Part shown: positions 6,694 to 13,163 of the stretch, one piece after another
Layout of the letters: the number at the start of each line of letters is the position of its first letter
Numbering within the stretch: position 1 is the stretch's first letter
Assembly: GCA_049644345.1 (NCBI GenBank)
Contig: JBARRS010000098.1
Span: forward strand, 1-13,653
DNA length: 13,653 nucleotides
Source of the DNA: JBARRS01 sp049644345
GTDB lineage: Bacteria > Actinomycetota > Thermoleophilia > Gaiellales > Gaiellaceae
Direction: 5' to 3'
Translations under genes and position numbers: made by a program
Notes under the pieces: model-generated
Databases searched by the model: none
What the model was told of the DNA's origin: nothing
Seen by the model: the letters and a program-made list of their open reading frames with translations, nothing else

Positions 6694-6716
6694 GGGAGAC
6701 TCCCTTTTGGGAGACT
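6694..6716 (-). promoter_or_regulatory. Repeat/hairpin in the RTX leader
   Basis: Two direct copies of GGGAGACT (6694-6701 and 6709-6716, 15 nt apart) surround a small perfect hairpin CTCCC-TTTT-GGGAG (6700-6713). It lies a few nucleotides upstream of the RTX Shine-Dalgarno, so it would be in the 5' leader or the core promoter. It could be an operator or an RNA switch for translation; nothing shows which. Confidence 0.35.
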
Positions 6717-6961
6717 CTGCGCGGGGCCGCACCGCCGTTCGGTTCGATTTGCTAGATCGGCACGACCGAGCTGACCCGCGATCCCTGTGAGGTGTCAAAA
6801 TAAGGGCGTATTCGTCCCTCTCGCCCGAGCGTAGCCGCCTCTGGTTGTCGCAGAGGAGCCGAAGGACGACACCGCGAGGCTAAGCTCGCAGCCTGATCGT
6901 CTCCCTTCACGTTGCGACCGGTGCTGCCGGCGGTGCGCTCGTCCGTTCGCGGCTCGGCTCG

Positions 6962-7285
6962 TTGCCACTCGGACTGCTCCTCCACCTCGTCGGCGATCGG
7001 ATGCCGCACGGTGACATCCCCGACCGCCGCTTCGAGGCCGGCTCGGGCATCGCCGCAGTCCTGCTCCTCGCCGCGGTGCGCGGACCGTTCGATCCCGCGG
7101 TGACCGGCGCGCTCGCTGCTTCTTCTCCAGACCTCGAGCACCTCTTTCGTCTCCCACGGCCGGGCGGGCGAAAGCTCTTCCCGAGTCATCGCCTCCATGG
7201 CTGGCACAGGAGCGGCGGTCTTCCGGCGCCGATTCAGCTCCTGCTCGCGGGTTTCCTCATCGGCCTCCTTCTTCGCCGCCGCTAG
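6962..7285 (+). CDS. Small YdjM/DUF457-like membrane protein, start uncertain
   Basis: At least 107 residues, with nearly every codon ending in G or C. Hydrophobic segments occur at the N-terminus (PLGLLLHLVGD), near GIAAVLLLAAV and at the C-terminus (APIQLLLAGFLIGLLL, then RRR). Polar motifs SSPDLEH and SHRLHGWHRSGG recall the PDxDH and HRxxTHS patterns of the YdjM/DUF457 membrane-bound metal-dependent hydrolase family. The first standard start is TTG at 6962, without a clear SD. The same frame stays coding-like back to about 6893 (SLHVATGAAGGALV, including the His expected at the start of such proteins), with only CTG as a possible start there and a stop at 6881-6883. So either a rare CTG start is used or the 5' end is damaged. 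It is divergent from the RTX gene and convergent with the next gene. The family call is tentative. Confidence 0.6.
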   Translation: MPLGLLLHLVGDRMPHGDIPDRRFEAGSGIAAVLLLAAVRGPFDPAVTGALAASSPDLEHLFRLPRPGGRKLFPSHRLHGWHRSGGLPAPIQLLLAGFLIGLLLRRR

Positions 7286-7308
7286 CTCGACTGGCGGCGC
7301 ACTAGGGC

Positions 7309-7632
7309 TCAGCGGATTGTGGTCCGCCAGGCGACTTTTCGCTCCGGCGGACACGAGCCCCCGCCGTGCATGGTGACGACGAGCACGACGAGTCGCTTCC
7401 CCCTGCTCGACTTTGTCAGCAAGAACGAGCAGCTCGTCTTGCCGTTTGCTGATCGAACCCGACCTTTCAGCCGAATGGAGAACAACGAGGTTCGCGCGTA
7501 GCCGCTGCAGGCCGCCGAACCTTGGACCGTCACAGCCTTGTACCAGTGGCCGGACACTGGGCGCGTGTGGTTGACGCTGATCGCCGGGCACGGCGCGGCG
7601 GCTAGCAGCAGACCGATTAGAAGACCCCTCAT
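7309..7632 (-). CDS. Small secreted protein of unknown function
   Basis: A 107-residue protein with a clear export signal (MRGLLIGLLLAAAPCPA, cleavage probably near residue 17-20). The mature domain is small, basic and rich in Ser and Val, with three Cys besides the one in the signal region, so disulfides outside the cell are possible. A beta-rich pattern (KAVTVQGSAACSGY, LFSIRLKGRV, RLVVLVVTM) suggests a compact beta fold. The start ATG at 7632 has only a weak SD (GAG). Codon use is typical of the window. The gene is convergent with the DUF457-like gene, 23 bp between stops. No family recognised. Confidence 0.65.
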   Translation of the reverse strand: MRGLLIGLLLAAAPCPAISVNHTRPVSGHWYKAVTVQGSAACSGYARTSLFSIRLKGRVRSANGKTSCSFLLTKSSRGKRLVVLVVTMHGGGSCPPERKVAWRTTIR

Positions 7633-8009
7633 ACACTCAGTTTAGGTCGCGGTTCGAGCAAAGTGGGGTCGAGCCGCCGCTAACCGCTCGGGCAGTTCAT
7701 TGATTGTCGGGGGCATGCTCGTACTCTTCTTTACATGGGGAGGGGATCCTCGGGCTCGTCGCCTTAATTGGGGTGTTCGTCTTCGGCGTATTCGCAGCAC
7801 TGAGCGTGGGCGCGCCGTGTGCGTTCGCCATCTGCGATTCTCGTCGCCGCCGAGGGCTCCCAGCTCAACGGCGACCAGCAACGACCTCCTGAGTAGCGGT
7901 CTCCGATGATGACAGCGAATCTCCGGTCGGAATGAGCGAAAGCGATCAGCCCCATGGGCATCGCCGCCTACTGGAGGTTCGCGCAGGCGCACCCGTCGCT
8001 CCGCGAGCC
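7633..8009. other. Poorly resolved stretch between genes
   Basis: No gene can be assigned firmly. Two plus-strand pieces have coding-like G/C-ending codons: a hydrophobic stretch around 7746-7840 and a 19-codon run from 7954 to 8013 that ends in an ATGA overlap with the next gene. They are in different frames, so this may be a decayed gene or a pair of mini-genes. Minus-strand frames here look like shadows. Confidence 0.4.
7704..7892 (+). CDS. Possible small membrane protein or gene fragment
   Basis: A short frame whose core, residues from about 14 to 45 (GILGLVALIGVFVFGVFAAL, then a Cys-containing stretch), would form one long membrane helix followed by Arg-rich cytoplasmic residues. Codons ending in G/C dominate from about 7746 to 7840 and fade after that. 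The only starts are TTG at 7704 and GTG at 7773, neither with a proper SD, although GGAGGGG occurs at 7740-7746. It could be a real mini-protein, or what is left of a larger membrane protein. Confidence 0.25.
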   Translation: MSGACSYSSLHGEGILGLVALIGVFVFGVFAALSVGAPCAFAICDSRRRRGLPAQRRPATTS

Positions 8010-8417
8010 ATGACCTTCGCATTCCTCGCTGGCCTGATTGTCAGCGCCCTACTTTCGCTCGGGGTCCGCACCGCCGGCAGACAGTGGCTCGACGTACCCA
8101 AGAGCCTCTCGACACTGAAGACCCAGACCGTGGTCATATCGGTCCTCATGCCCGTGCTGGGCAACTGCTTCGGCTTCTTCATGGCCTACCGGAAGCCGGG
8201 CCGCCGTTCCTTGCTCGTCTTTCTCGGACCGGGCGCTCTCCTGGTGACGTTCGGCATCACGATTCTGTTCCTGCAGCTACCAGAGTCGCCCAGCACACCG
8301 TCAAGACTGGCGACAATCGCGATCGCCGTGATTCCCACAGCGGTGATCGTGCCGCTGCTCCTGCGTATGCGGAGGAGCCGACATGCCGTTTACCACCCCA
8401 GGGCGCGTCCCCGTTGA
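8010..8417 (+). CDS. Four-helix integral membrane protein of unknown function
   Basis: A 135-residue protein with four predicted transmembrane helices: about 3-19 (FAFLAGLIVSALLSLGV), 41-60 (VVISVLMPVLGNCFGFFMAY), 68-87 and 101-121. They are joined by short charged loops and followed by a basic tail. The frame is open to an ATG at 7932, but codons between 7932 and 8009 look non-coding in this frame. I therefore take the ATG at 8010, which overlaps the TGA of a coding-like upstream mini-ORF (ATGA). The SD is weak. No conserved active-site motif is visible and no family recognised. It reads toward plsC but is separated by about 210 bp. Confidence 0.65.
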   Translation: MTFAFLAGLIVSALLSLGVRTAGRQWLDVPKSLSTLKTQTVVISVLMPVLGNCFGFFMAYRKPGRRSLLVFLGPGALLVTFGITILFLQLPESPSTPSRLATIAIAVIPTAVIVPLLLRMRRSRHAVYHPRARPR

Positions 8418-8629
8418 GGCCGGCGTAGGCGTTCGCCTGCGGTGCGCGCACGGGCGTACGCTCGATCCGTGTGACGATCTGATGAAGGGCCGAACGCAAA
8501 CACGCTCTTCCCAGCAAACAAGCGGTTCCGACCGTCCGCTTCGAATTTACGCACCCCACACGCCTTCCGGAGGCGGACCCTCCGCGACGTGCAACTGACG
8601 CTGACCCGCCCCTTCAACCAAGCACTCGT

Positions 8630-9214
8630 TTGACAGCGTACGACCTGCTCGAGCGCGGCCACTCTCGCGCGATCATCCAGTGCCTCTACAGGGTGCGGAT
8701 CTTCGGCGCCGAGCGGATCCCCGCAAGCGACCCCGTCATCCTCGTCGCCAACCACGAATCGATGTTCGACCCGTGGATCCTCGCGCTCGTAACGCCACGA
8801 CATGTCCGGTACATGGCGAAGGCAGAGCTCTGGCGCTTCCGGCCGGTCGCGCGGGTGCTCGAATCGTTCGGGGCGTTCCCTGTGGAGCGCGGCACCGGCG
8901 ATGCGACGGCGATGTCGCGCGCTGCGACGTTGCTCCGGAGCGGGGAGGTGCTCGGGATCTTTCCGCAGGGCACTTCGAAGCGACTACCGAGAAGGCCGTA
9001 CCATCGCGGCGCCGCCCGGCTTGCGCTGACGACGGGTGCGCCGGTTTTCCCCGTGCGGCTGATCGGCACCCGGGGCTTTCCGTATCCGGGCCGCTCCCCC
9101 GCACGCGTGATCGTCGGCGAGCCGATCTCCGTGACCCCGGCGAAGCCGACCGTCGCCGCAGCCAGGGAGCTGACCGAGCGCCTCGAGCACACGATCGCCG
9201 AGACAACCGCGTGA
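8630..9214 (+). CDS. 1-acylglycerol-3-phosphate O-acyltransferase family (PlsC-like)
   Basis: Likely transfers an acyl chain to lysophosphatidic acid or a similar acceptor at the membrane. In the 194 residues the four PlsC blocks are in order: NHESMFD with H42 and D47 (HX4D catalytic pair), FGAFPVERG at 80-88, IFPQGTSKR at 110-118, and APVFPVRLIGTRG. Block III has Gln113 where the classical motif (FPEGT) has Glu. The protein is short and lacks an N-terminal membrane helix, as in many compact actinobacterial members. The only usable start near the homology is TTG at 8630; the frame is open further upstream without a good start, and no clear SD is seen. Substrate unknown; phospholipid synthesis or lipid remodelling is most likely. 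Confidence 0.9.
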   Translation: MTAYDLLERGHSRAIIQCLYRVRIFGAERIPASDPVILVANHESMFDPWILALVTPRHVRYMAKAELWRFRPVARVLESFGAFPVERGTGDATAMSRAATLLRSGEVLGIFPQGTSKRLPRRPYHRGAARLALTTGAPVFPVRLIGTRGFPYPGRSPARVIVGEPISVTPAKPTVAAARELTERLEHTIAETTA

Positions 9215-9347
9215 TCGAGCACCGCGCTGTCGGGCCGCACCGGAGTTCGGCAGGTTGAAGCTCTGCGCCGCGGCGACCGGATCAGCCGCCTAGCCTTCGG
9301 CCTCCGGCAAGGTGACCACCCAGCGCAGGCCGATCGGCGTTTCGGAG

Positions 9348-10667
9348 TTACAACCGCGTGGGGTGCTCCCGTTCGCAGCTGAGATCACTCTGCGAGTGCG
9401 GGGCCGAACCAATGGTGAGCATCTCAGTGTTGATCTCGCCGACGGAAGCGCATCCGGCTAGGCCCATGGTGAGGTCGAAATCTGCCATGAAGTTCCGGAT
9501 CACCTCGCGTACCCCGACCTCTCCCGCGATCGCGAGGCCATAGACATAGGGACGTCCGATGAGTACGGCACGGGCTCCGAGCGCAAGCGCCTTGAAAGTG
9601 TCTGCTCCTCCGCGGATGCCGCTGTCGAAGAGCACCTGCAGGCGACCGCCGCTGGCTTCGACGATCCCCGGCAACGCGTCGAGCGCTGCGATCGCGCCGT
9701 CGACCTGGCGTCCGCCGTGATTGGAGACGACGATCGCGTCTGCGCCGTGCTCGACCGCCGCTTCCGCGTCGGCCGGATGCAGGATCCCTTTAAGCACGAT
9801 CGGCAGACTCGTGAGACCTCGCAAGAACGAAAGGTCATTCCAAGTCAGCGACGGACGCGAATAAACAGACAGGAACAGCCGAACGGCGCGGCGGGGCCGT
9901 CCCGAGCGGAGGTTCGACCAAAACGACCCGGGATACGCGCGCGCCAGCTGGACGAGCGCCCACGCCGCCGCGGGCGTGACTTGGCCGGAAGACTCGCGCT
10001 CATCCGCCCCCATTCGTGCGAGCAGCGAGTTGAAAACCGAATCAGAGGTGTACTGAGCAAAGCCCCTCCCAAGCAGGAACGGAAGGTGAGCGCGATCGAG
10101 GTCACGGGGTCGCCAACCAAGCATCGTCGTGTCAAGCGTCACCACAATCGCACTGCAGCCGCAGGCCTCGGCGCGTTGAACGAAACTTGCCACGAGCTCG
10201 TTCGACGTACTCCAGTAGAGCTGAAACCAACGCGGCGAGTCGCCCATCGCAGCCGCGCAGGTTTCCATCGCTACCGACGCCTGGCTAGAGAAAATCATCG
10301 GTATACCCTCCCCGGCCGCCGCCCGGGCGGCGGCGAGATCTGCCTGACGGTGCGCGAGTCCGAGGACTCCAATCGGCGCCAACAGAAACGGCCCCGGCAA
10401 TCGCTTGCCGAACAGCTCGACGCTCGTATCCCTGATTGAAACGTCCCGTAGCAACCGCGGCACTATCCGCCACCGCTCGAACGCCGCTCTATTTGCCTCC
10501 ATCGTGCTCTCGGACCCCGCCCCACCAGCGATATAGGCAAAGCCGGCCGCAGACATCGCCTTCCGCGCCTTTGCCTCGAGACGAGTCAGGTCAGCAGGAA
10601 CTGCAGGCTTCCGGCCGCGCGCGCCGCCGAGATAGACCTCTGCTTGCCGCTCCACGCCGTCGCTCAC
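9348..10667 (-). CDS. FMN-dependent alpha-hydroxy-acid oxidase, lactate 2-monooxygenase-like
   Basis: A (beta/alpha)8 flavoenzyme of the glycolate/lactate oxidase family, oxidising an L-2-hydroxy acid. Residues from the start used here: YIAGGAGSESTMEANR (Y45 region) near the N-terminus, LKGI (K293), SNHGGRQVDG with catalytic H317 and substrate-binding R320, and FDSGIRGGADTFKALALGARAVLIGRP for the FMN phosphate. The extended segment before the barrel end (LFLSVYSRPSLTWNDLSFLR) resembles mycobacterial lactate 2-monooxygenase rather than LldD. The frame opens at an ATG at 10700, but GGGAGGTGG (10674-10682) sits 6 nt before a GTG at 10667, so that is the start; 439 residues. The last 20 or so residues are unusual and polar. 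It is monocistronic as far as seen. Substrate (lactate, mandelate or another) and product are not settled by sequence. Confidence 0.93.
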   Translation of the reverse strand: MSDGVERQAEVYLGGARGRKPAVPADLTRLEAKARKAMSAAGFAYIAGGAGSESTMEANRAAFERWRIVPRLLRDVSIRDTSVELFGKRLPGPFLLAPIGVLGLAHRQADLAAARAAAGEGIPMIFSSQASVAMETCAAAMGDSPRWFQLYWSTSNELVASFVQRAEACGCSAIVVTLDTTMLGWRPRDLDRAHLPFLLGRGFAQYTSDSVFNSLLARMGADERESSGQVTPAAAWALVQLARAYPGSFWSNLRSGRPRRAVRLFLSVYSRPSLTWNDLSFLRGLTSLPIVLKGILHPADAEAAVEHGADAIVVSNHGGRQVDGAIAALDALPGIVEASGGRLQVLFDSGIRGGADTFKALALGARAVLIGRPYVYGLAIAGEVGVREVIRNFMADFDLTMGLAGCASVGEINTEMLTIGSAPHSQSDLSCEREHPTRL

Positions 10668-11209
10668 GGGCCGCCACCTCCCGCTCCCGGCCCAGGCCAT
10701 CGCCCTGCTGCGGCAACCCTAGGACGATCCGAAGCGGCGTGCGTTTCGATCATGAGCCCTGGTTACGCGTGCGTACCGTCCGTGAATCTAGCCTGAAGGA
10801 CGTCTCTTTCGGCCCGGCGCGCCGAATATTGGCACCCCACACGATCCGTTTCGCGTGCAGCGTCGGCATCTGCGACACGCATAGCTCTGACTCTGCAGCG
10901 ACGCAACGGTGTGCGATCGCTTTGCGCGATCGTCCCGATTGCGGGTCCACGGCCATCCGGTGTGTCGGAAGCACTACCCGAATCACAAGCAGATCGGACA
11001 GGCGGAGACCGCCTGACCGCACGACTTCGTCGAAGCGCGACGCGCGTCAGTCAGTTGCCCTCCGCTGGGCCAGCGTCCCTGCGGCCGCTGCGTGGCGGCG
11101 AGACGCTCGAAACGGCGAGCCGGTGCTGCGCGACGGCGCCCACGCGCTGGCGGCGAGCCTGGAACGGCCGCCCTGGAGCAGGTCGTCGCTGTATTGATCA
11201 CGGCTGCTA
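10668..11209. other. Gene-poor segment
   Basis: No convincing gene on either strand; open frames here lack an SD and the local codon bias. It holds the LMO leader, a strong hairpin at 10914-10932 (CGATCGC/GCGATCG, 7 bp, loop TTTGC) and immediately after it a small stem CCCG/CGGG (10934-10945). These could mark the end of a lost transcript, but no U-run follows. Confidence 0.5.
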
Positions 11210-11274
11210 CGGAGCGGCGCCGGAGTCGAACCGACCGAGCCGTGGGTTGCACGACCGCACCGGTTTTGAAGACT
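11210..11274 (-). pseudogene. tRNA(Sec)-like 3' half, copy 3 (UCA anticodon intact)
   Basis: Minus-strand reading gives an anticodon loop CTTCAAA with UCA (complement of 11267-11269) and the 3' stem strand ACCGG. A long variable arm (CGTG-CAACC-CACG, extendable to about 7 bp with wobbles), a T arm GTCGG-TTCGACT-CCGGC (11219-11235) and an acceptor strand GCCGCTCC with discriminator G follow. The 5' side of the anticodon stem is damaged (AGT instead of GGT), and no GGAGCGGC acceptor partner or D arm is present in the 300 nt upstream. It shares with copy 2 the upstream block at 11291-11312. Not a functional tRNA by itself. Confidence 0.6.
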
Positions 11275-11290
11275 CCTGGCGTAACCGGGT

Positions 11291-11312
11291 GCTTGCAGGG
11301 AAAACGCGGCTC
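11291..11312 (-). repeat. Conserved 22-bp block upstream of tRNA-like copy 3
   Basis: Matches 6127-6148 at 19 of 22 positions, in the same orientation and at the same 16-nt distance from the anticodon arm. Confidence 0.6.
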
Positions 11313-11645
11313 ACCAAGGACGTGCGCGCCTGTCTGCGCGCCGGTCCGCCGTAAGGCCCTGGTTTTGAGCAGTAACTCGTGCTTGGGCGCCTTTTGGGTA
11401 AAGCCTCCATCGCGGGCATCGTGGGCCGAGAAACTTGGGCACCTTGCTCGCGAACCCGGCCCAGGCATCGACCGCGCCTTCGTCGACAAGCTCGATCGCG
11501 TTCGACGGGTCGAGCGGTTCGGGCAGGGCACAGACAACCAGGCTCGACCGAATCTGAAGCAACCTGAACCGCCACCACCGGGCGCTGATGGAAGCTTCAC
11601 CGCCAACAACGCATAGCACGAAAGCGCGAAGGGTGATCAGCGCAG
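11313..11645. other. Intergenic stretch with duplicated RTX fragment
   Basis: No gene seen. It contains a GC-rich hairpin GCGCGC-CTGTCT-GCGCGC (11324-11341) and the inverted 78-bp copy of the RTX 3' end. The rest shows no coding bias. Confidence 0.5.
11457..11534 (+). pseudogene. RTX gene 3'-end fragment, inverted duplicate
   Basis: Read on the plus strand, it encodes the last residues of the RTX protein (GIDRAFVDKLDRVRRVERFG), followed by CAG where the gene has its TAG stop. It is about 97% identical to 6153-6230, but in opposite orientation and with none of the RTX repeats. It has no start, SD or promoter of its own, so it is a dead fragment from a recent duplication or inversion. Confidence 0.8.
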
Positions 11646-12071
11646 CTAGCGCGGCTTACCTTCGGAGTAGCGCTCGAGCCCGTCGTCCGGGATCGGCTCC
11701 CACGCGCACGCATAGTCGACATACGAGTGCCACTGCGGCCGGATGCCGTGGCCGGGATCGAACAGGCCCAGCCGGACGCTCCCGACGTCGCCGGTGTCCG
11801 GATACTTGCTCCAGAGCGCACTGCCGCAGACGGAGCAGAAGCACTTCGGCCAACCGTCGCCCGGCGCGTACTCCCGCACCAACTCCTCGCCGGCGAGAAG
11901 ACGGAAAGAGCCGGGCGCTATCCGCGCCTGCACGGAGGCTGCGGTGCCGGTCCTGCGCTGGCACCGCGTGCAATGGCAGTAGCCGGCCGACAGTGGCTCC
12001 TCCAAGACCTCGAAGTGCACGCCGCCGCACATGCAGTGCCCGCTGTAGGGAGGCCTGGCCACTGCCGGCAC
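11646..12071 (-). CDS. GFA/CENP-V family zinc protein
   Basis: A 141-residue protein of the family named after glutathione-dependent formaldehyde-activating enzyme, a small zinc-binding beta fold. Cysteines are placed as in the family: C13-x-C15 (HCMCGGVHF), C32-x-C34-xx-C37 (CHCTRCQRRTG), and C77-x-C79-xx-C82 (CFCSVCGS), giving a structural and a catalytic zinc site. The true formaldehyde-glutathione role is doubtful for most members, more so in actinobacteria, which usually lack glutathione, so a general carbon-sulfur chemistry or unknown role is safer. Start GTG at 12071 with AGGCGG close upstream; a second GTG three codons on is possible. It stands alone. Confidence 0.9.
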   Translation of the reverse strand: MPAVARPPYSGHCMCGGVHFEVLEEPLSAGYCHCTRCQRRTGTAASVQARIAPGSFRLLAGEELVREYAPGDGWPKCFCSVCGSALWSKYPDTGDVGSVRLGLFDPGHGIRPQWHSYVDYACAWEPIPDDGLERYSEGKPR

Positions 12072-12293
12072 GATATCCGCCTGCGCCCCCTCCGAAGGTC
12101 GAAGCCGGTCTCAAATCTAGATCCCGGCGTTTGGGCCTCGACGATCTCCTCGGCTCGGCATAGGCGAAGCAGGGGCCGACGATGCCTGGAAGGGAGATGG
12201 TCGATCGAAACGACCCCGGCCCACTAGAGGCTTGATGTACACAGCGCGACGAGAGGGACTCATCGGACGGTCGATCGGTGATGATCCCAGCCG

Positions 12294-12404
12294 ATGCCCA
12301 TTGCCCTACTTGCCGCGCGATCCGGGAGCGGCCCGATCCTGCTGTTGCTCCTGGTCGTGTTGGTCGTCGTGCTCATACGCCGCCGGCGTCCGCCACGGCG
12401 CTAG
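12294..12404 (+). CDS. 36-residue single-pass membrane mini-protein (candidate)
   Basis: ATG at 12294 to TAG at 12402-12404. After 14 short residues, positions 15-28 form an uninterrupted Ile/Leu/Val helix, followed directly by a strongly basic tail of Arg and Pro (RRRRPPRR). By the positive-inside rule the N-terminus would be outside. Most codons end in G or C. There is no recognisable SD, which weakens the case, though leaderless or SD-free starts occur in actinobacteria. Other frames here show no coding character. Function unknown. Confidence 0.4.
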   Translation: MPIALLAARSGSGPILLLLLVVLVVVLIRRRRPPRR

Positions 12405-12731
12405 GTCGCTCCCTTGACGTCGGCGTTCCTCTGACCGTCGCGGCTCCGTTGTTCGGCTGAGCCGGGGCGATGGCACATCCCCCTCACGCCGGGGCGCCAG
12501 TCGGCCGCATCGACTCAGGCGCCCGGCCCCGGCTCCTGTCCGATTTGGACGGTCCCTGCCCGGGCTTGCTGGGCTCACGGCGATGAGTGCCGGCTAGCGA
12601 TTAGTCGCCTGCTCCGAGGCGGTACGCCACTGGCCCGCCGCCGAGGCGGCACGTCATCCGTCCGGGCATAATGGTCTGGGAACGTTGGCTTTTCTGACAA
12701 CAGACTGGACAGCGACCGACGAAGGCCGCTG
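12405..12731. other. Intergenic stretch with repeats
   Basis: No gene seen. A 9-bp inverted repeat GAGCCGGGG/CCCCGGCTC (12459-12467 and 12527-12535) could fold after the mini-ORF. A 16-bp near-direct repeat (12615-12630 and 12642-12657) and a CATAAT (12667-12672) lie upstream of the gene at 12732. Confidence 0.5.
12615..12672 (+). promoter_or_regulatory. Direct repeat and -10-like box upstream of the acidic protein
   Basis: CCGAGGCGGTACGCCA (12615-12630) recurs as CCGAGGCGGCACGTCA (12642-12657), 14 of 16 identical and 27 bp apart start to start, about 2.6 helical turns. CATAAT at 12667-12672 is a possible -10 box, without a good -35 at 17 nt. The repeats would then be in the place of activator or repressor sites. 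Tentative. Confidence 0.3.
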
Positions 12732-13106
12732 GTGACGGAGACCCGCTACCTCATCCCCGCGGGTGCGGACTGGGCCGTCTGGGACGACGTCAACGGCACC
12801 CTGACCTTCATGACCGACGCCGAGGCCGTCGAGAACGCCCGCGAGAACCAGGCCGTCCTCGGGGAGGAGTTCGGCCGCCGGCTCCCGCCCGACCCGACGC
12901 CCGAGCAGGCGTGGCGCTACGTGAACGCGCTCTGGGAAGGGGACCCAGGCGGCCGCGGGTGGCAGCTCCAGGTGCCGTCGGGCGCCACCTGGCTCTCGCT
13001 GCGCGACGACGAGGACGACCCCGCCCGCGGCTCGGGGCCCGAGCCCACCTTCGGGTTCGGCGAGCCGCCCGTGTCCGAGGGCGCCTGGGAGGAGCCGGGC
13101 TGCTGA
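12732..13106 (+). CDS. Acidic 124-residue protein of unknown function
   Basis: Starts with GTG at 12732, with GAAGG 6 nt before it. Almost all codons end in G or C, clearly a real gene. The product is soluble and strongly acidic, with several Trp residues (WAVWDD, WRYVNALWEG, GWQLQV, ATWLSLRDDEDD). Residues 1-75 look like a compact alpha/beta unit that includes TPEQAWRYVNALWEG, and the last 30 are Pro/Gly/Glu-rich and probably disordered. No catalytic or metal motif and no membrane segment. I do not recognise the family. It ends before a strong hairpin and faces the reductase gene. Confidence 0.75.
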   Translation: MTETRYLIPAGADWAVWDDVNGTLTFMTDAEAVENARENQAVLGEEFGRRLPPDPTPEQAWRYVNALWEGDPGGRGWQLQVPSGATWLSLRDDEDDPARGSGPEPTFGFGEPPVSEGAWEEPGC

Positions 13107-13163
13107 CACGACGACGGTGTTTCCAAAGCGCGGATTCTCGGTTCGAGTGAGGTGAAACGGTTG

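Noticed and set aside
6005..6790. Long plus-strand ORF of 261 codons across the RTX gene
   Set aside because: It is the antisense of the RTX repeats and of tRNA-like copy 2; the periodic GGxGxD DNA keeps the opposite frame open. The minus-strand gene has a signal peptide, SD and the true repeat family.
6752..7636. Minus-strand ORF of 294 codons
   Set aside because: Arg/Glu/Ala-rich shadow of the DUF457-like gene and the small secreted gene, with no recognisable domain and the wrong codon bias.
9290..9347. Minus-strand coding-like run just after the LMO stop (SETPIGLRWVVTLPEAEG then TAG)
   Set aside because: Codons look real and it might be the tail of a lost gene, but under 25 codons with no start and no family is too little to call.
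10436..11197. Plus-strand ORF of 253 codons and a 90-codon minus ORF at 10750-11022
   Set aside because: Arg/Ser/Pro-rich compositions typical of shadow frames, no SD, no family, and poor G/C bias at third positions.
5370..11274. Functional tRNA(Sec) genes, permuted tRNAs or integron attC sites
   Set aside because: No 5' acceptor/D-arm half is found upstream, and none downstream as a permuted gene would need; the attC core sequences and pairing pattern are absent.
11092..11616. Plus-strand ORF of 174 codons carrying the RTX tail residues
   Set aside because: The RTX-like residues come only from the 78-bp duplicate; the remainder is antisense tRNA-like sequence and intergenic DNA without a proper start.
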